Source: Streptomyces yangpuensis | GTDB lineage: Bacteria > Actinomycetota > Actinomycetes > Streptomycetales > Streptomycetaceae | DNA length: 64,000 nucleotides | Direction of reading: 5' to 3' | Assembly (NCBI RefSeq): GCF_001005295.1 | Contig: NZ_LBMK01000006.1 | Location: 270,606-334,605 of the forward strand | Shown here: positions 18,515 through 27,046 of the stretch, piece after piece | How positions within the stretch are numbered: the first letter of the stretch is position 1 | Layout: every line of letters begins with the position of its first letter | The notes under the pieces: model-generated | Database searches by the model: none | Told to the model about the DNA's origin: nothing | What the model saw: the letters and a program-made list of their open reading frames with translations, nothing else | Made by a program: the position numbers and the translations under genes

Positions 18515-19780
18515 TCACTGCCCACTCCCCGCAGTGCGGCGGGATCCGCGGCCGGGTGCCGTCCGGCCCCGTCGGCCGGGCGGCCTGGTGACGGCGGCGG
18601 ACCGGCTGCGCCTGGGCTCCCGGCGGCGCCGCTCCTCCCTCAGGCACTGCCGCAGTCCTTCGGGGTCGATCCCCTCGTTGCAGGCGTGGTGGAGCAGTTG
18701 GGCGAAGCGGTATTCGGCGTCGGCCCGCAGGGCCAGGCCGAGGGCGATCCGGGCGGTCGGTTCGTCGCCGGTGGACCAGGAGACCCAGCCGGCCAGGGTG
18801 AGGGGGGCCGCAGCGTGCTCACCGTAGGCGCCGACGCAGCGGCGGGCCAGGGCCCGCCACAGGCGCAGGGCCGGGGCCGCCTCCTCCCCCTCCATCCATT
18901 CGGCCGCGATGTCCCGGACCTCGCGGTCCTGGAGGCCGAGGATCAGTGAGGCGGCCTCGTCGTGGCCGAGCAGCGCGTCGTCCCAGTCGTCGCCCCGGGT
19001 GCCGCCCTCGACGGGCGGCGCGAGGGTCATGCGCCGCATCAGGTCCTGTGCCAGCGTGATGGTCTCGGCTCCGACCTCCTCCCGGGTGGCCCCGTGCAGG
19101 ATCCTCGGCATCAGGGCGGCAGCGGCCCGGTCCAGAGCCCGCTCCGTCTCCTCGGCCAGGGCCCCGCGCAGGGGCGCCAGCCTGCCTTCGATCTCTTCGA
19201 GGGAGCCTCGGATGCGGAGCCCGGCGAAGGTGGCGGCGGCTGCCATCACCGAGGTGCCGACCGGGGCGAGCGGACTGCCCTCGGCGGGGCAGCACCGTTC
19301 GTCGGGGCAGACGTAGGACCAGAAGCGGCCCGCTGACAGGCACAGAGCTTCCAGCACCGGCACGTCCAGGGCGCCGCAGGCCAGCCTGATCCGCTGTGCG
19401 AACGGCCGCAGCCGCGTCATCACGCCCTGGCCGTCCTCCTCCCCGCGCGGCTCCTGGCAGAGGTAGACGACGATGCCGTCGGGCTTGCCCCCGCGTCGTT
19501 CGCTGCCCCGGACGAGGCAGTCCGCGACCTGTCGTGCGGTGTCCTCCCACTCGGCGGGAGCGGTGGGGATGCCGACACGGAGCCGGCCGCCGAAACGCCC
19601 GCCCTCGCCGTGCACGGCGACCATGACAAGGGAGTCGGACGGGTGGAAGCCGAGCATGTAGGGCAGCGCGTCGGCCAGTTCGGCCGGGCTGCGCAGGGTG
19701 ATCTGAGGTTCGTCGGTGGTTCCGGACGGGCTGATGAAGGACCGGTCGGACGGGCGGCGGGATTCGCTGTTGTTCGTCAT
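18515..19780 (-). CDS. DUF4192 domain protein
   Basis: The 421-residue soluble protein has the DUF4192 hallmark at residues about 25-60 (ITLRSPAELADALPYMLGFH, then PSDSLVMVAVHG). A Cys-rich pair YVCPDERCCPAEG near residue 170 could bind metal. The family is almost confined to actinobacteria and has no known function. The last 35 residues are an Arg/Gly-rich basic tail that might contact nucleic acid. It is divergent from the recQ-like gene across 122 bp, an arrangement worth noting since both could share regulation. Confidence 0.88.
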   Translation of the reverse strand: MTNNSESRRPSDRSFISPSGTTDEPQITLRSPAELADALPYMLGFHPSDSLVMVAVHGEGGRFGGRLRVGIPTAPAEWEDTARQVADCLVRGSERRGGKPDGIVVYLCQEPRGEEDGQGVMTRLRPFAQRIRLACGALDVPVLEALCLSAGRFWSYVCPDERCCPAEGSPLAPVGTSVMAAAATFAGLRIRGSLEEIEGRLAPLRGALAEETERALDRAAAALMPRILHGATREEVGAETITLAQDLMRRMTLAPPVEGGTRGDDWDDALLGHDEAASLILGLQDREVRDIAAEWMEGEEAAPALRLWRALARRCVGAYGEHAAAPLTLAGWVSWSTGDEPTARIALGLALRADAEYRFAQLLHHACNEGIDPEGLRQCLREERRRREPRRSRSAAVTRPPGRRGRTAPGRGSRRTAGSGQ

Positions 19781-19902
19781 GCCCCGAAGGTCCCGTGCGT
19801 GATCAGATCCCGAAAGCCCTGTGGATAAGTGTTGACGCTTCAACTTCCACAGCGCGCGAGCAGCATTGGCGCAATGTCGGAGGCATCGGGTTGCATGGGG
19901 GC

Positions 19903-22062
19903 ATGAACGCAGACCTGAGGTCCTCGGCCGACTCCGTACTCGCCCGTCTCGTGGGGGACCCCACGGGTACCGCCCGGCTGCGCGAGGACCAGTGGCTCGC
20001 GATCGAGGCCCTCGTCGCGCACAAGCGACGGGCCCTCGTGGTCCAGCGCACGGGCTGGGGCAAGTCCGCCGTGTACTTCGTCGCGACGTCGCTGCTGCGG
20101 GCGGCGGGTGCCGGACCGACCGTGATCGTCTCGCCGCTCCTCGCGCTGATGCGCAATCAGGTCGAGGCGGCGGCCCGGGCCGGGATCCGCGCCCACACCA
20201 TCAACTCCGCCAATCCCGAAGAGTGGGAAGGGATCCAGGCCGAGGTCGCGGCGGGGGAGGTCGACGTCCTGCTGGTGAGCCCGGAGCGGCTGAACAACCC
20301 GGACTTCCGCGACCAGGTACTCCCCAAGCTCTCGGCGGCCACCGGCCTGCTCGTGGTGGACGAGGCGCACTGCATCTCCGACTGGGGGCACGACTTCCGC
20401 CCCGACTACCGCCGGCTGCGCACCATGCTGGCGGACCTCCCGCCGGGCGTCCCGGTCCTCGCGACGACCGCCACGGCCAACGCCCGCGTGACCGCCGACG
20501 TCGCCGAGCAGCTGGGCACCGGCGCCGGCACGGACGCGCTGGTGCTGCGCGGCCCGCTGGACCGCGAGAGCCTCAGCCTGGCGGTCCTGACCCTGCCCGA
20601 CGCGGCGCACCGGCTGGCCTGGCTCGCGGACCACCTCGGAGAGCTGCCCGGATCGGGGATCATCTACACGCTGACGGTGGCGGCGGCCGAAGAGGTCACC
20701 GCGTACCTGCGCCACCGTGGGCACACCGTGTCCTCGTACACCGGCAAAACGGAGAACGCGGACCGCCAGCAGGCCGAGGACGACCTGCAGGCGAACCGGG
20801 TCAAGGCGCTGGTGGCGACCTCCGCCCTCGGGATGGGCTTCGACAAGCCCGACCTGGGCTTCGTCGTCCACCTGGGGTCGCCCTCCTCGCCGATCGCCTA
20901 CTACCAGCAGGTCGGCCGTGCGGGCCGTGGTGTGGAGCACGCGGAGGTCCTGCTGCTGCCCGGCCGGGAGGACGAGGCGATCTGGCAGTACTTCGCGTCG
21001 GTCGCCTTCCCGCCCGAGGAGCAGGTGCGCCGCACCCTCGACGTCCTCGCCCAGGCGGGGCGTCCGCTGTCGCTGCCCGCCCTGGAGCCGCTGGTCGATC
21101 TGCGCCGCACGCGCCTGGAGACCATGCTCAAGGTCCTCGATGTCGACGGCGCCGTGCACCGCGTCAAGGGCGGCTGGACCTCGACGGGTGAGCCGTGGGT
21201 GTACGACGCCGAGCGCTACGCCTGGGTGGCCCGCCAGCGGGCCGCCGAGCAGCAGGCCATGCGCGACTACGCGGCGGCCACGGGTTGCCGGATGGAGTTC
21301 CTGCGCCGGCAGCTCGACGACGAGGAGGCCGCTCCCTGCGGCCGCTGCGACAACTGCGCGGGGGCACGGTTCGCCGCCGAGGTGTCCACCACGGCTCTGG
21401 ACACTGCGCGTGGTGAGCTCGGTCGCCCCGGTGTGGAGTTGGAGCCGCGCAAGATGTGGCCGACCGGGCTCGCCGCGGTCGGTGTGGACCTCAAGGGGCG
21501 TATCCCCGCCGGGGAACAGGCCTCGACGGGCCGGGCCCTGGGCCGTCTGTCCGACATCGGCTGGGGCAACCGGCTGCGCCCGATGCTCGCCCCACACGCT
21601 CCCGACCAAGCGGTTCCGGACGATGTCGCGCAGGCCGTGGTCGCGGTGCTCGCCGACTGGGCCCGGGGCCCGGGCGGTTGGGCCTCCGGAGCCCCGGACG
21701 CGCCGGAACGTCCGGTGGGCGTGGTCGCGCTGCCGTCGCGCAGCCGCCCCCAGTTGGTCGGTTCGCTGGCCGCACGGATCGCCGAGGTGGGGCGGATGCC
21801 CCTGCTGGGTACGGTCGCCTACACCGATCAGGTACCCGAGTTCGGGCTCGCGTCGTCCAACAGCGCCCAACGGGTCCGAGGTCTCCACCACGCCCTGGCC
21901 GTCCCGCAGGAGCTGGCTGCGGCGCTGGAGCGGACTCCCGGGCCGGTACTGCTCGTGGACGACCGCGCGGAGAGCGGATGGACACTCGCCGTGGCCGCCC
22001 GGCTCCTGCGACGTGCAGGCGCAAAGGAGGTGTTCCCGCTGGTGCTGGCGCTCCAGGGGTGA
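19903..22062 (+). CDS. RecQ-family DNA helicase with C-terminal phosphoribosyltransferase-like domain
   Basis: The 719-residue protein is a superfamily 2 helicase: LREDQWLAIEAL (Q-like motif), QRTGWGKSAVYF (motif I), VDEAHCISDWGHDFRPDYR (motif II with DEAH and the RecQ aromatic loop), ATTATA (III), and YYQQVGRAGRG (VI). A zinc site follows (MEFLRRQL...CGRCDNCAG). From about residue 590 the sequence changes to a type I phosphoribosyltransferase-like fold ending in LLVDDRAESGWTLAVAARLL, close to the PRPP loop of that family. It is shorter than E. coli RecQ in the RQC region and has no HRDC domain. The start at 19903 follows a GGGGG site. Presumed role: 3'-5' unwinding in repair; the function of the tail is unknown. 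Confidence 0.9.
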   Translation: MNADLRSSADSVLARLVGDPTGTARLREDQWLAIEALVAHKRRALVVQRTGWGKSAVYFVATSLLRAAGAGPTVIVSPLLALMRNQVEAAARAGIRAHTINSANPEEWEGIQAEVAAGEVDVLLVSPERLNNPDFRDQVLPKLSAATGLLVVDEAHCISDWGHDFRPDYRRLRTMLADLPPGVPVLATTATANARVTADVAEQLGTGAGTDALVLRGPLDRESLSLAVLTLPDAAHRLAWLADHLGELPGSGIIYTLTVAAAEEVTAYLRHRGHTVSSYTGKTENADRQQAEDDLQANRVKALVATSALGMGFDKPDLGFVVHLGSPSSPIAYYQQVGRAGRGVEHAEVLLLPGREDEAIWQYFASVAFPPEEQVRRTLDVLAQAGRPLSLPALEPLVDLRRTRLETMLKVLDVDGAVHRVKGGWTSTGEPWVYDAERYAWVARQRAAEQQAMRDYAAATGCRMEFLRRQLDDEEAAPCGRCDNCAGARFAAEVSTTALDTARGELGRPGVELEPRKMWPTGLAAVGVDLKGRIPAGEQASTGRALGRLSDIGWGNRLRPMLAPHAPDQAVPDDVAQAVVAVLADWARGPGGWASGAPDAPERPVGVVALPSRSRPQLVGSLAARIAEVGRMPLLGTVAYTDQVPEFGLASSNSAQRVRGLHHALAVPQELAAALERTPGPVLLVDDRAESGWTLAVAARLLRRAGAKEVFPLVLALQG

Positions 22063-22277
22063 CCTGATGCGTCGTTCTCGGCGTGGCGGGGCAAGGATAT
22101 GAACGGCATACCGGCGAATTCCGGTCGGCGTCATCAATTGCTCGTTGCCGCATGCTCGGAACCCACGCGAGAATTGGAGTGCTCCCGCTCGGCTCCTCGG
22201 CACCCTCCTGGGCCGCGCTGCGGCGCGCCCTGACTCCAGCCGTGCCCGTCCGCGGGCGTGTACCCGAAGGGAGGAAC

Positions 22278-22904
22278 GTGACCTTCGGATTCACGCCGCC
22301 TTCGACTTCGTCTCTGGCAACTGCCACCGGCGCGAGCCGGCACGGCAGACTGCTGGAACCGTCCGAGTGGATGTCGGCGGGCATTCCCCTGCTGCGCAAT
22401 CCGCGCGAGGTCGTCAGCGGGCTGCACTCCCGGCACAGCCCGGTTCCCTCGACCGCGGTGATCGCCGTCCTCGGCCCGGAGGAACAGCTGGTGGCGAGCG
22501 CTTCCTTCGTGCAGCCCTCCGCGTCGGCCGACGGCTGGGAGTACCGCAATGCCCTGCTGTCCCGGCTGCGCCGGGTCCTCCCGCACGACCTGCGGCGACG
22601 GACGCCGGTACGGACGGCCGTCCTGCTCTACTGCCGCGAGGGCGACGAGCGGTGGACCCCGGAGGACGGGGCGTGGATGTGGGGGCTGCGGGACGCCTGC
22701 ACGCTGCACGGGCTGCGCTGCGGCGCGTACATCACGCTGACCCGTGACGGCTGGCAGGTGCTGGGCGAAGGCCGGGGCGGCCGGCGGCCCAGCTCGGACT
22801 CGCGCCCGCAGCGGCTCGGCGACACGGTGGCCAAATTCGCCCCTCTCGCCCTGCACACCGGTGGCGGCTCGGCCGAGGCCCTGCGCCGGACCGCCGCGCG
22901 GTGA
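22278..22904 (+). CDS. Conserved hypothetical protein
   Basis: The 208-residue soluble protein has a GTG start with an excellent GGGAGGA site. I do not recognise a named family. It contains a central alpha/beta region (STAVIAVLGPEEQLVASASF, then RTAVLLYCREGDERWTPEDG and ACTLHGLRCGAYITLTRDGW) ending in a basic low-complexity tail; the fold is vaguely reminiscent of RadC/JAB-like domains but lacks a visible His-x-His metal site. It follows recQ on the same strand after 215 bp. Confidence 0.75.
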   Translation: MTFGFTPPSTSSLATATGASRHGRLLEPSEWMSAGIPLLRNPREVVSGLHSRHSPVPSTAVIAVLGPEEQLVASASFVQPSASADGWEYRNALLSRLRRVLPHDLRRRTPVRTAVLLYCREGDERWTPEDGAWMWGLRDACTLHGLRCGAYITLTRDGWQVLGEGRGGRRPSSDSRPQRLGDTVAKFAPLALHTGGGSAEALRRTAAR

Positions 22905-23156
22905 ATCCGTAGCGACACGCGGCCCCACGCGGCCTGCGGCCTCGTTCGCGTTGGCACAGCCTGCTCGCGGGCAGGCCTCACGGCCGTACACCCGGGACCG
23001 GGCGTACGGCGGATCAGGCGACCGGCATCCGCACGGGCGCAAGCACGGGCCTCGACTCAGGCCGCGGCTCGCGCCTCGGCCCGGATCGCTGACCGGGCTT
23101 CAGCGGGGCCGGCTCCACACCTGCCCCGCCCCTCGCCCGTGCCGGGGTACAGGGCG

Positions 23157-23789
23157 TCAGACGCCCGCACCCAGCACGGAGTTGATCTGCGTCGGGTCAC
23201 CGCACACGATCAGCAGCGCACCCGCCCGGGTGAGCGCGACCGGGAGGGAGCCCGCGACGGACTCGGCCGAACCGCCGTTGGCCGCGAAGACCACGACGGG
23301 ACGGCCGGCGGCACGCTCGACCTGCGCCGCGTCCGCGTAGAAGACGTCGTCCCCGGCGTCGTGCAGGGCCCAGTACGCGGCCTCGCCGAAGGACAGCTCG
23401 TGGGCGGCCCACGGGTGCGGGTCGCCGGTGGTGAGCACCAGGATGTCGCCGGGCGCTCGCCCGGTGTCGAGCAGCAGGTCCACGGCCTCCTCGGCCGCGT
23501 CCAGCGCACCCTCGGCGGACGCCGGGATCAGCTGGACCTGCGGCACCGCCGCGGAGACGGACGGTGCGGTGGGGACTGCGGGAACGGGTCCGGGGGTGGC
23601 CTGCGCCGCACGCTGCGCGGGGGGTGCGGGCCGGGCAGGACCGGGGCGGCCGGGCCGCGGAACGGCGGCGGGACGCGGACCAGGTACGGGGCGGGGGGTC
23701 TGCGCGGTGCGGCTCGCGGCCGGCGTGACGCGGGGACCCTGGGCACTCTCGTGAATCTGAGGCTCCTCGATGGCGGGGGTGAGAGGCAT
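23157..23789 (-). CDS. Pro/Ala-rich hypothetical protein
   Basis: The 210-residue protein has residues about 20-75 that are almost only Pro, Ala, Arg and Gly, followed by a compact alpha/beta domain (EGALDAAEEAVDLLLDTG, then GDILVLTTGDPHPWAAHELS, RPVVVFAANGGSAESV and GALLIVCGDPTQINSVL). The last motifs resemble strand-loop elements at the C-terminus of UvrD-like helicases (VVVFAANG, GDPTQ), but the Walker A part is absent, so helicase activity is not expected. No clear ribosome site precedes ATG 23789. It lies downstream of rnhB in the same direction. Confidence 0.65.
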   Translation of the reverse strand: MPLTPAIEEPQIHESAQGPRVTPAASRTAQTPRPVPGPRPAAVPRPGRPGPARPAPPAQRAAQATPGPVPAVPTAPSVSAAVPQVQLIPASAEGALDAAEEAVDLLLDTGRAPGDILVLTTGDPHPWAAHELSFGEAAYWALHDAGDDVFYADAAQVERAAGRPVVVFAANGGSAESVAGSLPVALTRAGALLIVCGDPTQINSVLGAGV

Positions 23790-23808
23790 GAGTTGATGTC
23801 TATCAAAC

Positions 23809-23829
23809 ACCGGTACGAAACGTACCGGT
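23809..23829. repeat. Perfect 9-bp inverted repeat, operator or terminator
   Basis: ACCGGTACG (23809-23817), AAA, CGTACCGGT (23821-23829). It starts 20 bases past the rnhB stop and 20 bases before the downstream start codon. The 3-base spacer and short arms suit a protein-binding site as well as a hairpin. Confidence 0.5.
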
Positions 23830-23848
23830 CGGCGGCACATGGGTGCGA

Positions 23849-24559
23849 TCAGAAATCGAAGCCGAGTTGGCCTCCGTTTTCCAGCTCCATCGACTCCTCG
23901 CTGCGGCGCACCTTCTTCAGGTGGCGCCACCTGGGCAGCGCGTCCAGGTACGACCACGACAGCCGGTGGTAGGGGGTGGGCCCCCGCTCCTCCAGGGCCG
24001 CCCGGTGCACGGGCGAGGGGTATCCGGCGTTGGCGGCGAAGGCGAAGTCCTCGATTCCACCGCCCTGTTCGCCGAGTTCGGCCATCATGCGGTCGCGACG
24101 GACCTTGGCGATGACCGAAGCCGCGGCGACGGCGATGCAGGACTGGTCGCCCTTGATCACCGTACGAACCCGCCAGGGCGGGCCGAGATAGTCGTGCTTG
24201 CCGTCGAGTATCACCGCGTCGGGCCGCACCGGCAGGGCCTCCAGCGCGCGCTCCGCCGCAAGCCTCAGCGCGGCCGTCATCCCCAGTTCGTCGATCTCCT
24301 CGGGCGTGGAGTGCCCGAGCGCGTACGCGGTGACCCAGTCCTCCAGGACATCGAGCAGGGTGTCGCGTCGCTTGGGGGTGAGCAGTTTGGAGTCGGTGAG
24401 ACCGGCGGGCGGCCGGCGCAGGCCCGTGATCGCCGCGCACACGGTCACGGGACCGGCCCAGGCCCCTCGTCCGACTTCGTCGACCCCGGCGACGATCTTG
24501 GCGCCGGTGGTTGCACGGAGGGAGCGCTCGACGGTGTGGGTGGGTGCTTCGTACGGCAT
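23849..24559 (-). CDS. rnhB: Ribonuclease HII
   Basis: The 236-residue enzyme cleaves the RNA strand of RNA-DNA hybrids and single ribonucleotides in DNA. Metal-binding acidic residues are visible: Asp-Glu in VAGVDEVGRGAWAGPV, Asp in AVILDGKHDYL and the later Asp in ASVIAKVRRDRMMAEL. Tyr of the GRG-Y motif for ribonucleotide recognition is at the C-terminal LDALPRWRHLKK region as usual. ATG at 24559 (MPYEAPTHTVE) was chosen; longer reading is low complexity. No strong ribosome site. Length and domain are typical. Confidence 0.95.
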   Translation of the reverse strand: MPYEAPTHTVERSLRATTGAKIVAGVDEVGRGAWAGPVTVCAAITGLRRPPAGLTDSKLLTPKRRDTLLDVLEDWVTAYALGHSTPEEIDELGMTAALRLAAERALEALPVRPDAVILDGKHDYLGPPWRVRTVIKGDQSCIAVAAASVIAKVRRDRMMAELGEQGGGIEDFAFAANAGYPSPVHRAALEERGPTPYHRLSWSYLDALPRWRHLKKVRRSEESMELENGGQLGFDF

Positions 24560-24674
24560 GGCGCCAGCAAGGTTACGCCGCCCCGAGCCCACTGCACACC
24601 CCCGCCCCACCCCTACCGGCACGGGACCGGCCGCGGGCCCCGTCCCACCGGCCCCCCGGCGACACCTTCCCGTC

Positions 24675-25277
24675 TCACACCCTGAGCAGCGGCACCATCA
24701 CCTCGTCGATCAACTCGGCGATGTCCCCCTCCGCCCATTCGCTACCGCACACCTTGGCCCGGTACATCAGCATCGCCGGAATGACATCCACGACAAACGG
24801 ACCAGTAGCGTCCGGTCTCACGTCCCCCCGCTCGATTCCGCGCAGAACAAGCTCCCTGATCAGGCGCTGGACAGGCTCCCGCAGCCCGGACCAGATAACC
24901 CCGTGGAACCGTTCCGCCGTCTTGTGATCGCATTCGTGAAGCACCGACCAGAGAGCCTGCCCGGCACGCGAGTACATGACGTCCCTCGCCCGCACACACA
25001 GCAGATGGAGGTCCTCACGGATCGAACCGGAGTCGGGAATCTCACCGATGCCCGGCAGGCCGGTCCGCAGCGCCTCGGCCACGAGGTCCGCCTTCGAGGG
25101 CCAGCGCCGGTAGAGGGCGGCCTTGCCGGTCTGCGCTCCGGCGGCGACGCCCTCCATGGTGAGCGCGTTCCATCCGACCGTACTCAGCTGCTCCAACGCC
25201 GCGTCGAGAATCGCCCGTTCGAGTTCGGGACCCCGCCTGCGCCCCGGCGATGCCGACGACCAGCGCGAACCCATCAT
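24675..25277 (-). CDS. TetR-family repressor of the adjacent MFS pump
   Basis: The 200-residue repressor has an N-terminal TetR helix-turn-helix at residues about 20-65 (AILDAALEQLSTVGWNALTM, then TGKAALYRRWPSKADLVAEA) and a helical ligand domain (TetR_C_16-like, with IREDLHLLCVRARDVMYSRA). The start at 25277 has GGTGGAGAG upstream. It is divergent from an MFS drug exporter, and two near-identical palindromes lie in the 141-bp gap, the classic repressor/pump layout. The natural ligand is unknown. Confidence 0.93.
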   Translation of the reverse strand: MMGSRWSSASPGRRRGPELERAILDAALEQLSTVGWNALTMEGVAAGAQTGKAALYRRWPSKADLVAEALRTGLPGIGEIPDSGSIREDLHLLCVRARDVMYSRAGQALWSVLHECDHKTAERFHGVIWSGLREPVQRLIRELVLRGIERGDVRPDATGPFVVDVIPAMLMYRAKVCGSEWAEGDIAELIDEVMVPLLRV

Positions 25278-25326
25278 CTCTCCACCTTCCGACCGGCCCG
25301 AGAGGCCGCCGCATACATTTCCAGCC

Positions 25327-25350
25327 TTAGTGAACGCTTGTGTTCACTAA
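25327..25350. promoter_or_regulatory. TetR operator O1
   Basis: Perfect palindrome TTAGTGAAC (25327-25335), 6-bp spacer, GTTCACTAA (25342-25350). It lies 49 bases upstream of the repressor start, a good position for autorepression. Confidence 0.8.
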
Positions 25351-25374
25351 CCCCGGCTCCTACCGTGGGTCCCG

Positions 25375-25396
25375 TAGTGAACGACAGCGTTCACTA
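25375..25396. promoter_or_regulatory. TetR operator O2
   Basis: Perfect palindrome TAGTGAACG (25375-25383), 4-bp spacer, CGTTCACTA (25388-25396). The half-site AGTGAAC is the same as in O1 and the centres are 47 bp apart; it lies 22 bases upstream of the MFS start codon. Confidence 0.8.
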
Positions 25397-25418
25397 TTTC
25401 ACTTTGGGGGGATCCTCA

Positions 25419-26972
25419 GTGACAAGCTCTCAACTCGCCGCGCCCCGGATACCGGGCGCGGCGCGCCGGGAGGGGCGCCCCGGCGTGGCCCTCGCCGTCA
25501 TCGCCGCCTGCCAGCTCATGGTCGTCCTCGACGCGACCATCGTGAACATCGCGCTCCCGCACATCCAGACCGCTCTCGACTTCAGCACCACCGACCTCTC
25601 CTGGGTGCTCAGCGCCTACACCCTCACCTTCGGCGGACTGCTGCTGCTCGGCGGCCGGGCCGGCGACATCCTCGGCCGGCGCCGGGTCTTCCTGGCCGGA
25701 ATCCTTCTCTTCACCCTGGCCTCCCTCCTCGGCGGCTTCGCCCAGGAGCCGTGGCAGCTGCTCGCCGCCCGGGCCCTTCAGGGGGTGGGCGGCGCGATCG
25801 CCTCCCCGACCTCGCTCGCCCTGATCACGACGACCTTCGCCGAAGGCCCCGAGCGGAACCGGGCGTTCGGGGTGTTCGCCGCCGTCTCAGCGGGCGGCGG
25901 CGCGATCGGCCTGCTGGCGGGCGGGATGCTGACGGAGTGGCTCGACTGGCGCTGGGTGCTCTTCGTCAACGTGCCGATCGGCGTGCTGATCGCGGTGCTC
26001 ACCCCGCTCTACATCAGCGAGTCCGAGCGCCACCCCGGCCGTTTCGACATCGCCGGGGCCCTCACCTCCACCGGCGGCATGGCCTCGCTGGTCTACGGCT
26101 TCATCCGCGCCTCGGAGGAGGGCTGGCGCGACCGGCTCACCCTCGGCTCGTTCGCTGCGGCCCTGGTGCTGCTGGCGCTGTTCGTCGTCATCGAGTCCCG
26201 GGCCCGCGAACCGATCATCCCACTGCGCATGTTCGCCGACCGCAACCGCACCGGCACCTACGTGATCATGCTCGGCCTCGCCGCGGCCATGTTCGGCATG
26301 TTCTTCTTCATCGTGCAGTTCGTGCAGAACGTGCTGGGCTTCTCCCCGATCCAGTCGGGGCTCGGCTTCCTGCCGGTCACGGTCGCCATCGTCTCCGCCG
26401 CCGGCCTCTCCCAGCGTTTCCTGCCGCGCTTCGGCCCCAAGCCCTTCATGGTCATCGGGTCCGCGCTCACCGCCACCGGGCTGGCCTGGCTGACCCTGCT
26501 GCGGACCGACAGCTCGTACCTGTCCGGCGTGCTCGGACCGATGCTCCTGTTCGGCTTCGGCATGGGCCTCAACTTCGTGACGCTGACCCTCACCGCCGTC
26601 TCCGGGGTGGACCCGAAGGAGGCCGGTGCGGCCTCCGGACTGCTGAACGCCAGCCAGCAGGTCGGCGGCTCCCTCGGTCTGTCCATCCTGGTCACCGTCT
26701 TCGGCACGGCCAGCCGCGAGGAGGCCACGCAGCAGGTCCCGGCCTTCCTGGCCCAGGCGGATCCCGCGGCCGCCACCGCCTTCCAGGAGACCGGGCGGCT
26801 GCCGGATCCCTGGGGAGACCTCGTCCTCGCCCAGGGCATCTCCACATCGTTCATGGCGGCCGTGGCCATGGCCGGCCTCGCCCTGGCCACGGCCCTGCTG
26901 GTGATCCGCGTGCGCAAGAGCGACCTGGAAGCACTGGCCGGAGCCGCCGCCAAGGCCGGTCCCGCCGCCTGA
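25419..26972 (+). CDS. MFS drug exporter, DHA2 (14-helix, EmrB/QacA) family
   Basis: The 517-residue membrane protein is a proton antiporter. Family motifs: D1-type MVVLDATIVNIALPHIQ in helix 1, GGRAGDILGRRRVF in the first cytoplasmic loop (motif A), ARALQGVGGAIASPTSLALI in helix 4 (motif B), and the motif C-like VSAGGGAIGLLAGGMLTEWL. The GTG start at 25419 follows GGGGGGA. It is controlled by the divergent TetR gene through the two operators. Typical substrates of the family are cationic dyes, antiseptics or secondary metabolites. Confidence 0.94.
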   Translation: MTSSQLAAPRIPGAARREGRPGVALAVIAACQLMVVLDATIVNIALPHIQTALDFSTTDLSWVLSAYTLTFGGLLLLGGRAGDILGRRRVFLAGILLFTLASLLGGFAQEPWQLLAARALQGVGGAIASPTSLALITTTFAEGPERNRAFGVFAAVSAGGGAIGLLAGGMLTEWLDWRWVLFVNVPIGVLIAVLTPLYISESERHPGRFDIAGALTSTGGMASLVYGFIRASEEGWRDRLTLGSFAAALVLLALFVVIESRAREPIIPLRMFADRNRTGTYVIMLGLAAAMFGMFFFIVQFVQNVLGFSPIQSGLGFLPVTVAIVSAAGLSQRFLPRFGPKPFMVIGSALTATGLAWLTLLRTDSSYLSGVLGPMLLFGFGMGLNFVTLTLTAVSGVDPKEAGAASGLLNASQQVGGSLGLSILVTVFGTASREEATQQVPAFLAQADPAAATAFQETGRLPDPWGDLVLAQGISTSFMAAVAMAGLALATALLVIRVRKSDLEALAGAAAKAGPAA

Positions 26973-26989
26973 CCGGCTCCCGTACACAA

Positions 26990-27024
26990 GGGCCGGGCGC
27001 GGGGATCTCTCCCGCGCCCGGCCC
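26990..27024. terminator. Terminator between convergent MFS and DUF4173 genes
   Basis: Perfect 14-bp arms GGGCCGGGCGCGGG (26990-27003) and complement (27011-27024) with a 7-nt loop GATCTCT. It lies between the two stop codons. Confidence 0.88.
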
Positions 27025-27046
27025 GGTACCCGCTGCCGCGCCGGCC

